Shown: positions 23,059 through 33,048 of the stretch, one piece after another
Layout: each line of letters begins with the position of its first letter
Position numbering within the stretch: the first letter of the stretch is position 1
NCBI RefSeq assembly: GCF_004297875.1
Contig: NZ_SCSK01000048.1
Coordinates: forward strand, 124,001-188,000
Length of the DNA: 64,000 bases
Direction of reading: 5' to 3'
From: Pandoraea sp.
GTDB lineage: Bacteria > Pseudomonadota > Gammaproteobacteria > Burkholderiales > Burkholderiaceae
The notes under the pieces: model-generated
What the model was told of the DNA's origin: nothing
Databases searched by the model: none
Seen by the model: the letters and a program-made list of their open reading frames with translations, nothing else
Made by a program: the position numbers and the translations under genes

Positions 23059-26000
23059 TTATCTGAAGAAGCTGTTCTCGTCGAATTTGTACCGAACACG
23101 GAAATAGACACCCTTGGAGGTTTGTGCCATTTCGGTGAAGATTCGATCGGAGAAACCGACAATGTTGTGTCCGACCGACAACCAGAGATTGTCTTTGAGC
23201 TGATAACCCACCTCGGCACCGAATGCATCGCGACGCTGGAAAGTGTCGTCGAACATCGTCGAAGCATTCAGGCCAACATCCCAGTCACGGCCCAGATCCC
23301 AGGTGATCCGGCCCGACACAAGGTGGGCGCTGGCGTCACTGCTTACCCCGTAACCGCTCTCGCTCAGGTGCTTGAATGCATAGCGGCCTGTCAGGGTCGT
23401 GCGGTTCAGCAATTGGCCGTTGGCCACCAGCGCGAGAATGTGCTCACGGCGCCGGTCCGACAGGGTGGAAGCCATCCTCCCCTGAGCAAAGCGATGCTCG
23501 TAGTAACCCAGCAGGTTGAGGTCGTTGCGCTCGGTCTGCCTATAGGCCACCCCGAGGCGCTGTCGGGTCTGGAGACTGTTGGCTGTCGCGTTATTGCCGC
23601 GACCCAGCGTGCGAAATACCACGCTACGCCCCAAGAGCGTCCAGTCCTGGTCAAGCTTGACCGCAGCCATGATCGTGTGCAGGAGGCTGTCTTCGTTGGT
23701 GGCTCGACGCAACTCCAGGCTGGTGCTACCCTTCCAGCGCGGATTGGCGAAGTATTCAAGTCCGCCGGTGAGTGCCGTCGATTCATTGTTACCGCCTTTG
23801 AAGCCCCCGACCGACCGGGTTCGCTCGAAGGTTGTGTTCAGCCGCACGCCTTCGGCAATGTTGAATCCGTTGCGCAAACCCAGTGCAGCCTGGGCATCGC
23901 GGCCATCCAGGGCGCTACCAAGGCGATATTCGCTGAACACCCGGCCATCAGGCATGTATTGCGTGTCGATACCGAACATGGTTCGGAACGTTCGCTGATT
24001 GCTGTTCAGGTTATAGAGACTGCCCAGACTCGACAGGATTTCATGACGACCGTAAAGGCGACTGCTGTCGTTCAGACGGTAATCGCCGCCGAGCGCGAAG
24101 ACGCGGCGACGGCTGTCGCGCAAGTCCTGCTCGTATTCGCCGTAGGCGGTCGCCTTGGGTAGCCCCGGGACGACCGTGGTCAGGCGGCCACGCAGCGTAT
24201 TCAGGTGAATATCTCGCATGCTGCCGTCTGGCATTTGCTGTAATGTCTCGACGATTCTCGAGCCGAATTCGGCTTGCAGTCTTTCAGTCAGATTGCGCTC
24301 GACGGCCACCATCGCGCCGGACAGGTTGGTCGCGCCGTTACCCATTTGCGTATGGTCTTGCGAATGAATGAACTCGCCTTTGACGCGCGTTCGATCGTCG
24401 ACGCGATAAGCTCCCTCGGCGCGCACATCGGTGCGGCCCGCAGACACCGGCGCACTGATGTTATCGAAACCCTCATTGGTCCGTGTCGCGCTGAGTTTTC
24501 CTTTGATTCGCTCCGATTCATGTGTGACCTCAACGCGGGCGCCTTGACCGACGCCTTTTTTCATGGTGTCGGTACGTGCCAGTTCGCCTGCGACTTTGGT
24601 GCGCTCGCCGATTTTCGCTTGCAGGGTAATGCCTTGCAAACGACGCGCATCCGCTGGATTCTGGTCATCGACGGCGACTGCGCCGAGTGTGATACGGTCA
24701 GTCAGCTTGAGCTGAACGTCACCGCCGAAAAGCCAGAATTTCGGACCATTGCCATTCGATTCATAGGTAATGCGGATCACGTTCGGATTCATCGTCAACG
24801 GATCGTAACTCGGCACGGGCTCCCTGAAACGCAAACGGCCGCTGAGTGTTTCTATCTCGTAGTCGACGAAGCGTGTTTTCAATTGGGTTTTGACAACGAC
24901 CCCAGGTGCATTGCGGTCATAGGTGATGATCTCGACGCGCTCGGAATTTTCAACGTAGTCCGCGCCAAACACCGTATATGGACCGGAGATGCCCTCAGCA
25001 GGGATCTCGATCTTGCGCTGCACGAGATTGTCGCGACTGACGAACGCATTGGCTTTAACGCGCTCGTTTTCGAAATGATGCTTCAAGCCGGTAACCGCTC
25101 GGTCGTATTGCGTCAGTTGGCGCACGTCCCGGCTGCTGGACGTGGAGAAATCGCCATAGAGCAGATACGAGCTGTCCTTATCGACGCGCAGGTAAAGTCG
25201 GCTGGTCGATTGAGCGTCGAAACCTCGCACCGATGAATCACCATAGATCGGATAGTAGCGGTCGGGTTGAATATCCCTAAAGAGACGGTCTTTGACGTCT
25301 TTTTCGCTATCGAAAGCCGCCGTCAGCAGATATTCCCCCTTCACCTGCCCCTTGAGGAAGAAAGCGGCCCGCCCGCCAACAGTGTCCCGGCCGCCACTCC
25401 ACTCTCGGCTCAGGCGCGTCAGCTCCTGCTCGAACCCGTTGTTGCGGCTGACCGGCTCGATCAGCCCATTGCGCAGAGTAATCACGCCTTCGAGGATACC
25501 GACTGCAATAACGGGACGAAGCGCTGGAACGAAGGTGACGGCATGGTCGGTGGAGACGAGTCCCGACACGATGCGGAACTCGACCTCACCCGGCACGGTA
25601 GGCGCAATCAACTTGAAATGGCCCTCGCCGCCCTCGACGAAAGTCTGTATGCCGTCTTGCGTGGGGTCGAGATCCCGGGTCTGCCACTGGCCGGCACTGG
25701 CACCCAGCGTAACTGGAATTCGGCGCGTGACCGGTACACCGGCAGCATCGGTCAGGCGGATCGTGACCGGCACCTCGGTTTTTCCGTCGGCGACCGGATG
25801 CGGCGGAATCTTCAGATCGATGTGCGCGAGTTCGCCCGGCACAATGACAACGATGCGCTCCTGGCTGGAGCCATCGCTCAGGCTCAGCTCATTCCTGCCG
25901 GTCCGCAGATCGACGCCCAGGTATTCCCACGCCGTCACTCCGCGACTACGCAGTGTGCTGCGGCGCGCGACGCGGTCTTCCGGGACGGTCACGCCGTTGA

Positions 26001-29000
26001 CAGACAGGACGAATCTGGCGCCCAGCGGGCCTTTGACTCGCACAGCCGTTTGTCGACTGTCCAGCACTGTGCCGTCGGACAGATCGACGAAACCCAACGA
26101 GGTATTGGCTGAGGGCAGAATTTCCTCGAGCGGCATCAAAGTACCTGCAGCAGGTGGCGCCGACGCAACGTGCCCGGATTGCGCCGCCGGAATCGGCATT
26201 GACGGGATCACTGATATCTGTGCCGGCGCAGTCTTGACAGGCATCGCCGCGGAGCCGTTGGCACCGTTCGGTGTGATGATCCCGCTGGCGGGCCGTGCTT
26301 TGGTATTCGCCGGACGCGTGTCACTGTATTGCGCGCTCATCGACGGTTTGAGCGCGGCTTCGATCTCGGGCATGACGGCTTTTTCGCGTCGTGCCTTGAC
26401 CTCGGCCAGAATCGCCGCGTCGCATGTGAGTGCGAAGTCACCCCGACCAAGCTCACCATTACGCAGATCCAGGAAGCGAGTATCCCCCCGTTTTGCGTTT
26501 CGGCTCGAAATGGGCATGGCGCGCGCGCCCTGCGGCAGCGTCGTAGGATCAAGCTTGAGCACGTGGGTCAGTGGCTTCAAGCCGTACAGGCTGTACTTCC
26601 CGTCGGGATCGGTCTCGGCATAAGTGCCATCTTCGAGATATACCCGCACACCTGGTACGCCTGGCTCGCCGGCGGTCTGAATGCGATCGCCGTCACAGTC
26701 GAGAAAGACCTTGCCAGCGACGAAAGCGTCAGTTGAAAAAACGCCACCGGTGATGTTCACCGTGGCACTCGCTTCATTGGAGGCTAGCGGTCCGGCGTAG
26801 GCTTTGGCGCGATTGGTTGCCTTGGTGCCTTCGCGTACGGTCGCGCCGACGCGCACACGATAGATGATATTGGCAGGCACGTTGGGTGGAAGTACCACGT
26901 CCTTGAGTTGAAACTGAAGCTGTTTTCCCTGCACCAGCGGATCAGCGATCGGAGACAGCGCCGGCAGCTTGCCGTTGGCCGGCGTCAGTTCGCCCACTGT
27001 GAGTCGTGCGGAATGCGGCACATAGGCGAATCCGGTGGGCAGGTCGTCCTGAATCGTGATGCCTTGAATGGCACTGCTTTGGGCGTGCTGCAGCGTTAAC
27101 GTGTAGTTGACGAAGTCGATGATCTCGACGGCCGGCCGGTCTGCCTTCTTGCTGAGTTGCAGCGCGAACGCCTGCGGGTCGCTGGAGTCGATCGCGAGGT
27201 GATTGTTGACGGGGCGAGCATCCGCTGCGTGAATGAACGCCGTATGGTAAATCACCGGATCATTGCCGCTAGGCACTTTCAACGCCGCAACGACTTTATG
27301 GAGTCCGGCATTCATGCGCAGCGGTTGTGCCTGAGGCGGCACAATGGAGGAGAATCCGCGATAGCCGCTTGCCTGGACGTCCAACTGGTACTGGCCGACT
27401 GGCGCATTGCTACTGAGGCCAAAATAATAATAGCCGTTTTCGTCGGTCTTCACCGTCGTATTCGCCTCGCCGCCGATCAAATGGCGTTTCGGATCGAATG
27501 ACGGTATTTCCGTTTTCAGCGTAACCAAGGCATTGGCCACCGGATGGCGTGCAACGGCGTCGTAGACGATACCGCTGGGCCGCACACCGAGGCTTTGGTC
27601 CTGATGAATGCTGCCAGGTTTGATTTGCGAGTAACGCAATAGTCCACGATCGAAATCTCGCACGCCAGACGCGGTGTTACGGGACGCTTTTGCACCGTCT
27701 TGCGGCACACCATACCATTGACCTTGCGGGGAAAGGAATCGCAGACTGAAATTTTTACCGGCGACGGGGAGCGCCATCTGATAAGCGCCGTGTTTATCCG
27801 TGGTCGCCTCGCCGACGATGACGAATCCCTCGGGCGTATCGGGCGCGTCCTGCAATAACTGGACTCGCCATCCGGGCAGCAGCGATTCACCTTCATCAAA
27901 ACGCTCATTATGATTACTATCGAGCCAGACTCGTCCTGACAAGCCCGTTTTCTTGAATATGGTGGTGCGATAGGTCACCTTGTTGTTACCCTCCAGGTGA
28001 TCTGGCTCACCGCCACCGCTAATCGTCACGATGGCATCGCGCACCACCGACGGACGATCCCCCGGTACCGCGTCGGGCGAGACCTCCGTCATCAATTGGA
28101 TATTAGGTAAGTGGGTACCGGCGATTAAAAGTTGTGCTGTTTTGCAATGCGCCATTCGCTCCGAAACCTGGCAACGCCAGCCGGGCCCCTGAGCCGAGAT
28201 GGCATTCACGCCCGGCGGCATCGAGGCCTTGATTTCGATCTCCCCAGTTGTATCACCGTTACCCTGGTTGATTGCTCGGAGTAAAAAAGCAGCCTTGCCG
28301 CCGGCAATGAAATCACCCTCCTGAGTCACCTGCGGCACCAGGTCGGGATGACGCGTTCCACCAACGCGAATACTGACGCGGTTACTGGTCACCTGCTGCG
28401 CCGGCGCAGTGCCCTGACCATAGTAGGTATCGGCAATATTGCTGATGTGTTTGCCGGTGAATTTTGGTGCGACTTTCATGGAAAACGACGCGTCGAATGC
28501 CCTGCCAGAAGGCAGGGCGACCGGCAGCGCGATGGCGACCTCGACGACATCGCCAGACGCGACACCCGTTGCCGCGCGATACTGAAATTCAGCATCCGTT
28601 TTGTTTCGAACCAGCAACAAGGCTTCTGCGTTACCTGATTGCAGCGAACCCGGAACATAGGTGACGCCAGCCGGCAAAAGATTGCGCATCAGGATGACGT
28701 TGCGCTCCTGACCGTCGATTTTCACGGCTCGGCCCTCGATGCGAGCCACCGGTTCCGCAGTCTCGAGTCCGACATTTTTCGAGGATAATGTGACCTTGAC
28801 CGCATCACCGGGATTCACGGAGCCCCGCGCAGCAGTTTGGGTAAGTTGCATCACGGCACCCTGCACGGCGTAAATCGTCGCCTTTGCGCTAGCATCGATC
28901 CGACTCCCCTGAGCCATTGCCCTGAGGCGAACGTTGGCTTCGCCGGTTACGCCGATCGGCACATTGCCATGAATCAACAAGGACGCCCGGCCCTGAGGTG

Positions 29001-29484
29001 ACAGCGATAGGGTGGCGCCCGGAGGGAGTGGACGATCGAACTCGTCGATTGACCCGTTATTGTTCGTGTCAAGGTATAAGCTGAGATTGTCCAGAGCGAA
29101 ACCAGACAATGATTTTGTCTCGAAGGTATAAATCGAGTGCGTATTTCCCGTATTGGCCAACTGGAACGGTATGGTGACGCTCATGCCCGGCACGGCCCGT
29201 ACTTGCCGGTCGCCATCGAAGCTCAAGGCCTCCACTGGCAGCACCTCGATCACCGTGACATTCGACTCGATTGTCACAGGATGACGCGAACCAGACGGCA
29301 TATAGGTAACAGTGGCCTGCGCACGGATTCTGGTACCGGCTTCAGGCATCGCTCCGTCGCCGGCTTGCGCTGCCGACACGATGGAGGAAACTACCGCAAG
29401 GAAAATGACAAGCACCACCAGCACCCAATGACAGATTGCGTGATGCCTGCAGGAAGTGAATCTGTTGAGCTTGCTCTGTTCCAT
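23059..29484 (-). CDS. Giant surface protein: DUF11/SdrD-like repeats fused to outer-membrane beta-barrel
   Basis: 2141 aa. A long N-terminal signal (helix VLVVLVIFLAVVSSIVSAAQ) precedes DUF11-like Ig domains from AGTRIRAQATVTYMPSG, a SdrD-B-like domain (GLSGRVWLDSNHNERFDEGE), a carboxypeptidase-regulatory-like domain (VANALVTLKTEI, DENGYYYFG), more DUF11, another SdrD-B (VFLDCDGDRIQTAGEPGVPG), a Pro/Ala-rich stretch, a Big-1-like domain (VTIRLTDAAGVPVTRRIPVT) and, from about residue 1450, a C-terminal region of alternating strands (GDSSVRGFDAQSTSRLYLRV, then many barrel strands) ending in YKFDENSFFR with a terminal aromatic-rich strand as in outer-membrane barrels. It looks like a self-anchored adhesin. 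Calcium-type loops (DTNNNGSID) recur. Last gene of a three-gene set. Confidence 0.82.
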   Translation of the reverse strand: MEQSKLNRFTSCRHHAICHWVLVVLVIFLAVVSSIVSAAQAGDGAMPEAGTRIRAQATVTYMPSGSRHPVTIESNVTVIEVLPVEALSFDGDRQVRAVPGMSVTIPFQLANTGNTHSIYTFETKSLSGFALDNLSLYLDTNNNGSIDEFDRPLPPGATLSLSPQGRASLLIHGNVPIGVTGEANVRLRAMAQGSRIDASAKATIYAVQGAVMQLTQTAARGSVNPGDAVKVTLSSKNVGLETAEPVARIEGRAVKIDGQERNVILMRNLLPAGVTYVPGSLQSGNAEALLLVRNKTDAEFQYRAATGVASGDVVEVAIALPVALPSGRAFDASFSMKVAPKFTGKHISNIADTYYGQGTAPAQQVTSNRVSIRVGGTRHPDLVPQVTQEGDFIAGGKAAFLLRAINQGNGDTTGEIEIKASMPPGVNAISAQGPGWRCQVSERMAHCKTAQLLIAGTHLPNIQLMTEVSPDAVPGDRPSVVRDAIVTISGGGEPDHLEGNNKVTYRTTIFKKTGLSGRVWLDSNHNERFDEGESLLPGWRVQLLQDAPDTPEGFVIVGEATTDKHGAYQMALPVAGKNFSLRFLSPQGQWYGVPQDGAKASRNTASGVRDFDRGLLRYSQIKPGSIHQDQSLGVRPSGIVYDAVARHPVANALVTLKTEIPSFDPKRHLIGGEANTTVKTDENGYYYFGLSSNAPVGQYQLDVQASGYRGFSSIVPPQAQPLRMNAGLHKVVAALKVPSGNDPVIYHTAFIHAADARPVNNHLAIDSSDPQAFALQLSKKADRPAVEIIDFVNYTLTLQHAQSSAIQGITIQDDLPTGFAYVPHSARLTVGELTPANGKLPALSPIADPLVQGKQLQFQLKDVVLPPNVPANIIYRVRVGATVREGTKATNRAKAYAGPLASNEASATVNITGGVFSTDAFVAGKVFLDCDGDRIQTAGEPGVPGVRVYLEDGTYAETDPDGKYSLYGLKPLTHVLKLDPTTLPQGARAMPISSRNAKRGDTRFLDLRNGELGRGDFALTCDAAILAEVKARREKAVMPEIEAALKPSMSAQYSDTRPANTKARPASGIITPNGANGSAAMPVKTAPAQISVIPSMPIPAAQSGHVASAPPAAGTLMPLEEILPSANTSLGFVDLSDGTVLDSRQTAVRVKGPLGARFVLSVNGVTVPEDRVARRSTLRSRGVTAWEYLGVDLRTGRNELSLSDGSSQERIVVIVPGELAHIDLKIPPHPVADGKTEVPVTIRLTDAAGVPVTRRIPVTLGASAGQWQTRDLDPTQDGIQTFVEGGEGHFKLIAPTVPGEVEFRIVSGLVSTDHAVTFVPALRPVIAVGILEGVITLRNGLIEPVSRNNGFEQELTRLSREWSGGRDTVGGRAAFFLKGQVKGEYLLTAAFDSEKDVKDRLFRDIQPDRYYPIYGDSSVRGFDAQSTSRLYLRVDKDSSYLLYGDFSTSSSRDVRQLTQYDRAVTGLKHHFENERVKANAFVSRDNLVQRKIEIPAEGISGPYTVFGADYVENSERVEIITYDRNAPGVVVKTQLKTRFVDYEIETLSGRLRFREPVPSYDPLTMNPNVIRITYESNGNGPKFWLFGGDVQLKLTDRITLGAVAVDDQNPADARRLQGITLQAKIGERTKVAGELARTDTMKKGVGQGARVEVTHESERIKGKLSATRTNEGFDNISAPVSAGRTDVRAEGAYRVDDRTRVKGEFIHSQDHTQMGNGATNLSGAMVAVERNLTERLQAEFGSRIVETLQQMPDGSMRDIHLNTLRGRLTTVVPGLPKATAYGEYEQDLRDSRRRVFALGGDYRLNDSSRLYGRHEILSSLGSLYNLNSNQRTFRTMFGIDTQYMPDGRVFSEYRLGSALDGRDAQAALGLRNGFNIAEGVRLNTTFERTRSVGGFKGGNNESTALTGGLEYFANPRWKGSTSLELRRATNEDSLLHTIMAAVKLDQDWTLLGRSVVFRTLGRGNNATANSLQTRQRLGVAYRQTERNDLNLLGYYEHRFAQGRMASTLSDRRREHILALVANGQLLNRTTLTGRYAFKHLSESGYGVSSDASAHLVSGRITWDLGRDWDVGLNASTMFDDTFQRRDAFGAEVGYQLKDNLWLSVGHNIVGFSDRIFTEMAQTSKGVYFRVRYKFDENSFFR

Positions 29485-29793
29485 GTTAGTTCGTTTGCAA
29501 TGCTGATAACCGACCAGCCATGTCCGTTACATGTCGAGATTTGGACACAACAAACCTCTCTCCTCGAGAGAATCGAGAAAGAAGATCGTTGATACCAAGA
29601 GCTCGGTTGACGTCGTCAGAGCGCTAGAGCACATGTCGCAGGAACGCCCTGCATACCGACATCTCACTCATTAGTGCTGTGCTTTGCTTTTCCGGCGCGA
29701 ATAGGAACGGACAATCGTTTTCCGATTGACGGGCCTGCGGCCCGTATCAACCCAGTGGAAAGACTTGCCGGCTTACCGGCAAGTCAAGTGCCA
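29485..29793. other. Intergenic region with two tandem hairpins
   Basis: 309 bp between the 857-aa and 2141-aa surface-protein genes, without a convincing gene. Two hairpins follow the upstream stop: a perfect 10-bp stem GACTTGCCGG/CCGGCAAGTC at 29762-29785 and a 7-bp stem ACGGGCC/GGCCCGT at 29729-29745. The rest should contain leader or promoter sequence for the giant gene. No strong sigma70 promoter was picked out. Confidence 0.5.
29762..29785 (-). terminator. Probable terminator after the 857-aa surface-protein gene
   Basis: Perfect 10-bp inverted repeat with a 4-nt loop, 8 bp after the stop codon on the minus strand and followed by TTTCC. The T-run is short, so partial termination (attenuation before the giant gene) is possible. 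Confidence 0.65.
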
Positions 29794-32367
29794 TTACTGA
29801 TTAATCTTGACTCGATAAGTCACCATGACTTGCTGGTTAGCGTTCAAGGCGTCAAGAGTCAGTTTGACGACACCATGTTCTAATTTCGTCACTCCGTTCG
29901 ACGAGGAGATCGTGCTCTCGTCGATCGTGGTTAATGACGGAACGGTGTCGGCGACCGCGAGGTCAGAGACGGCGGCTGTACCCTGATTCTTCACCGTTAC
30001 CCGATACCAGACGCACTGCCCCGGTCGTTGCTTGACACTGGCGGTCGAAAACGTTGCATCCGCCGGGACGGTACTCGAACAGGTGCTCGAAGCAGACTGC
30101 GTCTTACTGACCGAGATATCGTCGGTGCTAACTGTCGTCGTATCCGTGCCCGATGCCTTCAGATCGCCAGAGCTAGTCTGAACGGTTACCGTAGTGACAT
30201 TGACCGAGCGGTCGGCAGCCGAGGTCGGCGCGCTGACAAGCACCAGGAACGGGAGGTCGGCATTGGCCGGAACGGCTATATCGATTGGCCCCGTCAATTC
30301 CTTCAGTCCATCGATCTTGCCGGTATCATGCGGGTCAAGGTAGACCTTGGCTTTCCAATCGCGCTTCTCATTAACGAGTGACATCGTCAGCGTATTAGCG
30401 GCGATTTCTGTGTTGCCGAGGTTGCGCAACAAGTGGCTATACACCACATCACCACCGGGGCGTACCGTCTTCGCTCCCGAGAATCCGATGGCAATACCCT
30501 GGGTAGTGCCATCAAATGTACCCTTCACGGTCGAGTTGGCGCCAGTAACGGAGCCCGTGGCCTTGAAATCGACACTGATCTTGGTCAGAGTGCCCAATGC
30601 AGCCACACGCGCGCATACAAGAGTTGATTGCCCGCCATTGACGACATCGGTACGGCCGATCTGCGCAGTCAAGCCGTCGACGGGACACTCATTGCCAACG
30701 GGCTTGAAATACCGCACCACCACAGGATGATTGTCTTTGACCGTTGCCTCAAGTCGGTAACTTTCCGCGTGATTGCCGGGGTTATTGTTCGAGACGTGAA
30801 GCTTGATAGCCGTCGGCTTATCCGCCTGCACCGGCACGTTGAACTCCCGTTTTGCATCGTCGACGCTGTTATAGCTCAGGACCACGGCGCCAACCTTGAT
30901 GCCACCGATCAGCGTGCTGACCGCTCCAGCGCTGTGCTCGCCTGAAGTAGCCGTAACCGTAACCGAGTACTTCTCGCTGCTGGAACTCGATACGACGGGA
31001 AGAGCTGCTTCGACATAGACGGCTGCAGTTTGGCCAGGTTCGACCGCACCCGTGTCCGGGATGCCATTTCGGTTGGTGTCGGGCAATTCTGTAACGCCAT
31101 CCGCAGCCAAAATTCTGAAGCGCGTCCCTTCCGGAAACTTCAGGTCGCTTAGTGAAATATCAAAGGTATCGGTGGCACTACCCGCGTTTTTCACCGTGTT
31201 GAGGAATTTGACTTTTGTGCCACTCAACGCGCCACCGGCAATGTCACTACCGCGAATGATGACTACCTGATTATGCGCAACTGTTATCAAGAATGGGCTC
31301 GCCTTGAACGTGACCCCCTGAGGTTCCAGTGCCGGCTTGCCGTCGGTCACTTTGGCCACGGCGTAGTCAGCAACCAACCGCTTCACCGAACCACGCTGCG
31401 CATCAGCGGCAACCTGAACCTGGTAATTAAGTTTTGCATTTTGCCCAGCGACCAACCAGAACGCGATCTTCAGATATCCCGCAGATTGGTCGAGCTTGAC
31501 AGGCTTGCCGCCAATTTGATCACCATCGGCCACCGCGTTTCCATTCACCTTCAGGCTGTTCAACACAAAGGTGAGTTTGTCGGTGTCACTGTCGTTACCA
31601 ATCGCCTGGTGGAAATACACGTAGCCATCGGTGGAGCTGTTGTTGGCAACCATCATTTCGACATTGGCAGCGGCATCCGGCGTGACCTGAATAGCTACGC
31701 CAGGCCGCACGTCGAAGCCCGCACCATTCTTGATGTGTACCGTATTGGTCGAATCAAACGTTACGGCTGTTGCCGGCGTCGTAGTGGACGCTCTCAACTT
31801 CAAGGTGGCCTGCCCTTCCGCGGCCGAACCGAGCGTCGTCGCCTGCACCACGAAGTGGAAGCTGTTGCCTTGGGCTAACTCGACGATATGCCCGCTACGC
31901 TTTTGGGTTGAAAGATCGATTGGCAGACTTCCCGGGTCAGGCATGCCATCACGATTGCTGTCCGGATATAGCACAATGCTGCTGGCATCAATGCCAGCAC
32001 CAACTTCCGCGGCGGTTATCTTGAATTTCTCTTTGATATTGCCGGTATTGGTCAAGCTATGAGAGAAAGTCGCCGTGCGGCCGGGATTGACTTGTTTGCC
32101 GCCACCATCGTTAAGTTTGAGCGCGTAGACTTCCGAGACTGTCGTCGTAACCGCATTCGACACGATCGTCTGCTGTTCGCCCGCAGCGTTTGTATAAGTG
32201 GCGGTCGCGCTGCTGGTGATTGCCGTGCCTGCCGGAGGCATGGCGGCATGTGCGGTAGGCATGATCATTGCCAATGCCATGACTATAAGCACCGCCCAAC
32301 AAACCGACTTTCGGAATGCGGACGAATATCCTGCTTCGTTGGTGCGATTTTTCATTAACAAACTCAT
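29794..32367 (-). CDS. Exported DUF11-repeat protein
   Basis: About 857 aa from ATG 32367, preceded on its strand by AGGAAGG. ATG 32355 is an alternative. A signal peptide (SVCWAVLIVMALAMIMPTAHA) precedes a chain of Ig-like DUF11-type domains. The first, AGTAITSSATATYTNAAGEQ, aligns with the first domain of the 2141-aa protein. Calcium-type loops recur (DSNRDGMPDPG, DTNRNGIPDTG), each followed by an acidic/Gly turn. The last domain (GQCVWYRVTVKNQGTAAVSD) is the clearest DUF11 unit and ends VTYRVKINQ, with no barrel or sorting signal. It is probably secreted or held by its larger partner. Three genes in a row on this strand suggest one export or assembly unit. Confidence 0.82.
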   Translation of the reverse strand: MSLLMKNRTNEAGYSSAFRKSVCWAVLIVMALAMIMPTAHAAMPPAGTAITSSATATYTNAAGEQQTIVSNAVTTTVSEVYALKLNDGGGKQVNPGRTATFSHSLTNTGNIKEKFKITAAEVGAGIDASSIVLYPDSNRDGMPDPGSLPIDLSTQKRSGHIVELAQGNSFHFVVQATTLGSAAEGQATLKLRASTTTPATAVTFDSTNTVHIKNGAGFDVRPGVAIQVTPDAAANVEMMVANNSSTDGYVYFHQAIGNDSDTDKLTFVLNSLKVNGNAVADGDQIGGKPVKLDQSAGYLKIAFWLVAGQNAKLNYQVQVAADAQRGSVKRLVADYAVAKVTDGKPALEPQGVTFKASPFLITVAHNQVVIIRGSDIAGGALSGTKVKFLNTVKNAGSATDTFDISLSDLKFPEGTRFRILAADGVTELPDTNRNGIPDTGAVEPGQTAAVYVEAALPVVSSSSSEKYSVTVTATSGEHSAGAVSTLIGGIKVGAVVLSYNSVDDAKREFNVPVQADKPTAIKLHVSNNNPGNHAESYRLEATVKDNHPVVVRYFKPVGNECPVDGLTAQIGRTDVVNGGQSTLVCARVAALGTLTKISVDFKATGSVTGANSTVKGTFDGTTQGIAIGFSGAKTVRPGGDVVYSHLLRNLGNTEIAANTLTMSLVNEKRDWKAKVYLDPHDTGKIDGLKELTGPIDIAVPANADLPFLVLVSAPTSAADRSVNVTTVTVQTSSGDLKASGTDTTTVSTDDISVSKTQSASSTCSSTVPADATFSTASVKQRPGQCVWYRVTVKNQGTAAVSDLAVADTVPSLTTIDESTISSSNGVTKLEHGVVKLTLDALNANQQVMVTYRVKINQ

Positions 32368-32458
32368 AATCCTTCCTGATTTCCATCGATCCTGCGACAT
32401 CGATCTGTTTTTTTCGTCTGACGCAATACAAACCCCGTGCTGCTTGTCTCTGCCAGCC

Positions 32459-32980
32459 TTACTGCTTGGTCGGAGTCGCTTTCTCAAATTGATTGCTCAA
32501 TACACGAACACGCAAGGACACGGCACGCCGCTCACCAGCTCGAATCTCGCCCAGATCCCATCGCAGCGACTTGTACTCGCTGGCAGGAACGCGCACCGTG
32601 CGCGCGGCGCCATTGACGGAGATCGTGCGGGTCAGCGGTGCCGGTGCGTAAGCGGGATTGGCTACCGTATTGGCATTGACATTGGAGGGATTCGCCGATT
32701 CGATGATGTACTCTGTGCCGGTCGGTATCGGCAAAGTGCCGGAAACACCCTTCAGGCTCTCCTTGCCGCGATTGACATAGACGGAGCGGTATTCGATCAC
32801 GTCGCCAGGCTTGACTCGACCGGCATCCTTGAACGTTTCCTTGCCGTTGGTGACTTCAATTTTTTGTGCGGCCAGGCTGACTTGCAACGGGTGCTGTGGC
32901 TCGGATTGCGCTCGAGCCGGTGTGCAGAGCACACCGAATGCGCCAACCACGCATAGGGTAGCTAGGAATTTTTTCTTCAT
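32459..32980 (-). CDS. Small exported DUF11-like protein
   Basis: 173 aa. A signal peptide (MKKKFLATLCVVGAFGVLCT, cleavage near ARA) is followed by one Ig-like domain with EVTNGKETFKDAGRVKPGDV, IEYRSVYVNRGKESLKGVSG and LRWDLGEIRAGERRAVSLRV. This is the layout of a single DUF11 unit (norm of oppositely placed 'PGD...Y...V.N.G' and 'GTLPIPTGTEYI'). It is first of the leftward three-gene surface cluster, 91 bp before the next start. A subunit that caps or copolymerises with the larger DUF11 proteins is possible, but nothing shows it directly. Confidence 0.8.
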   Translation of the reverse strand: MKKKFLATLCVVGAFGVLCTPARAQSEPQHPLQVSLAAQKIEVTNGKETFKDAGRVKPGDVIEYRSVYVNRGKESLKGVSGTLPIPTGTEYIIESANPSNVNANTVANPAYAPAPLTRTISVNGAARTVRVPASEYKSLRWDLGEIRAGERRAVSLRVRVLSNQFEKATPTKQ

Positions 32981-33048
32981 CGAACATCCTACTCAAAAGC
33001 AAAAAAATGTAGGCCCGATGATAAATAGCGGGAAACAACCTCGATATA

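Noticed and set aside
24274-25236. 320-codon plus-strand frame inside the giant surface-protein gene
   Set aside because: Shadow of the barrel-encoding frame, with no start site or domain of its own.
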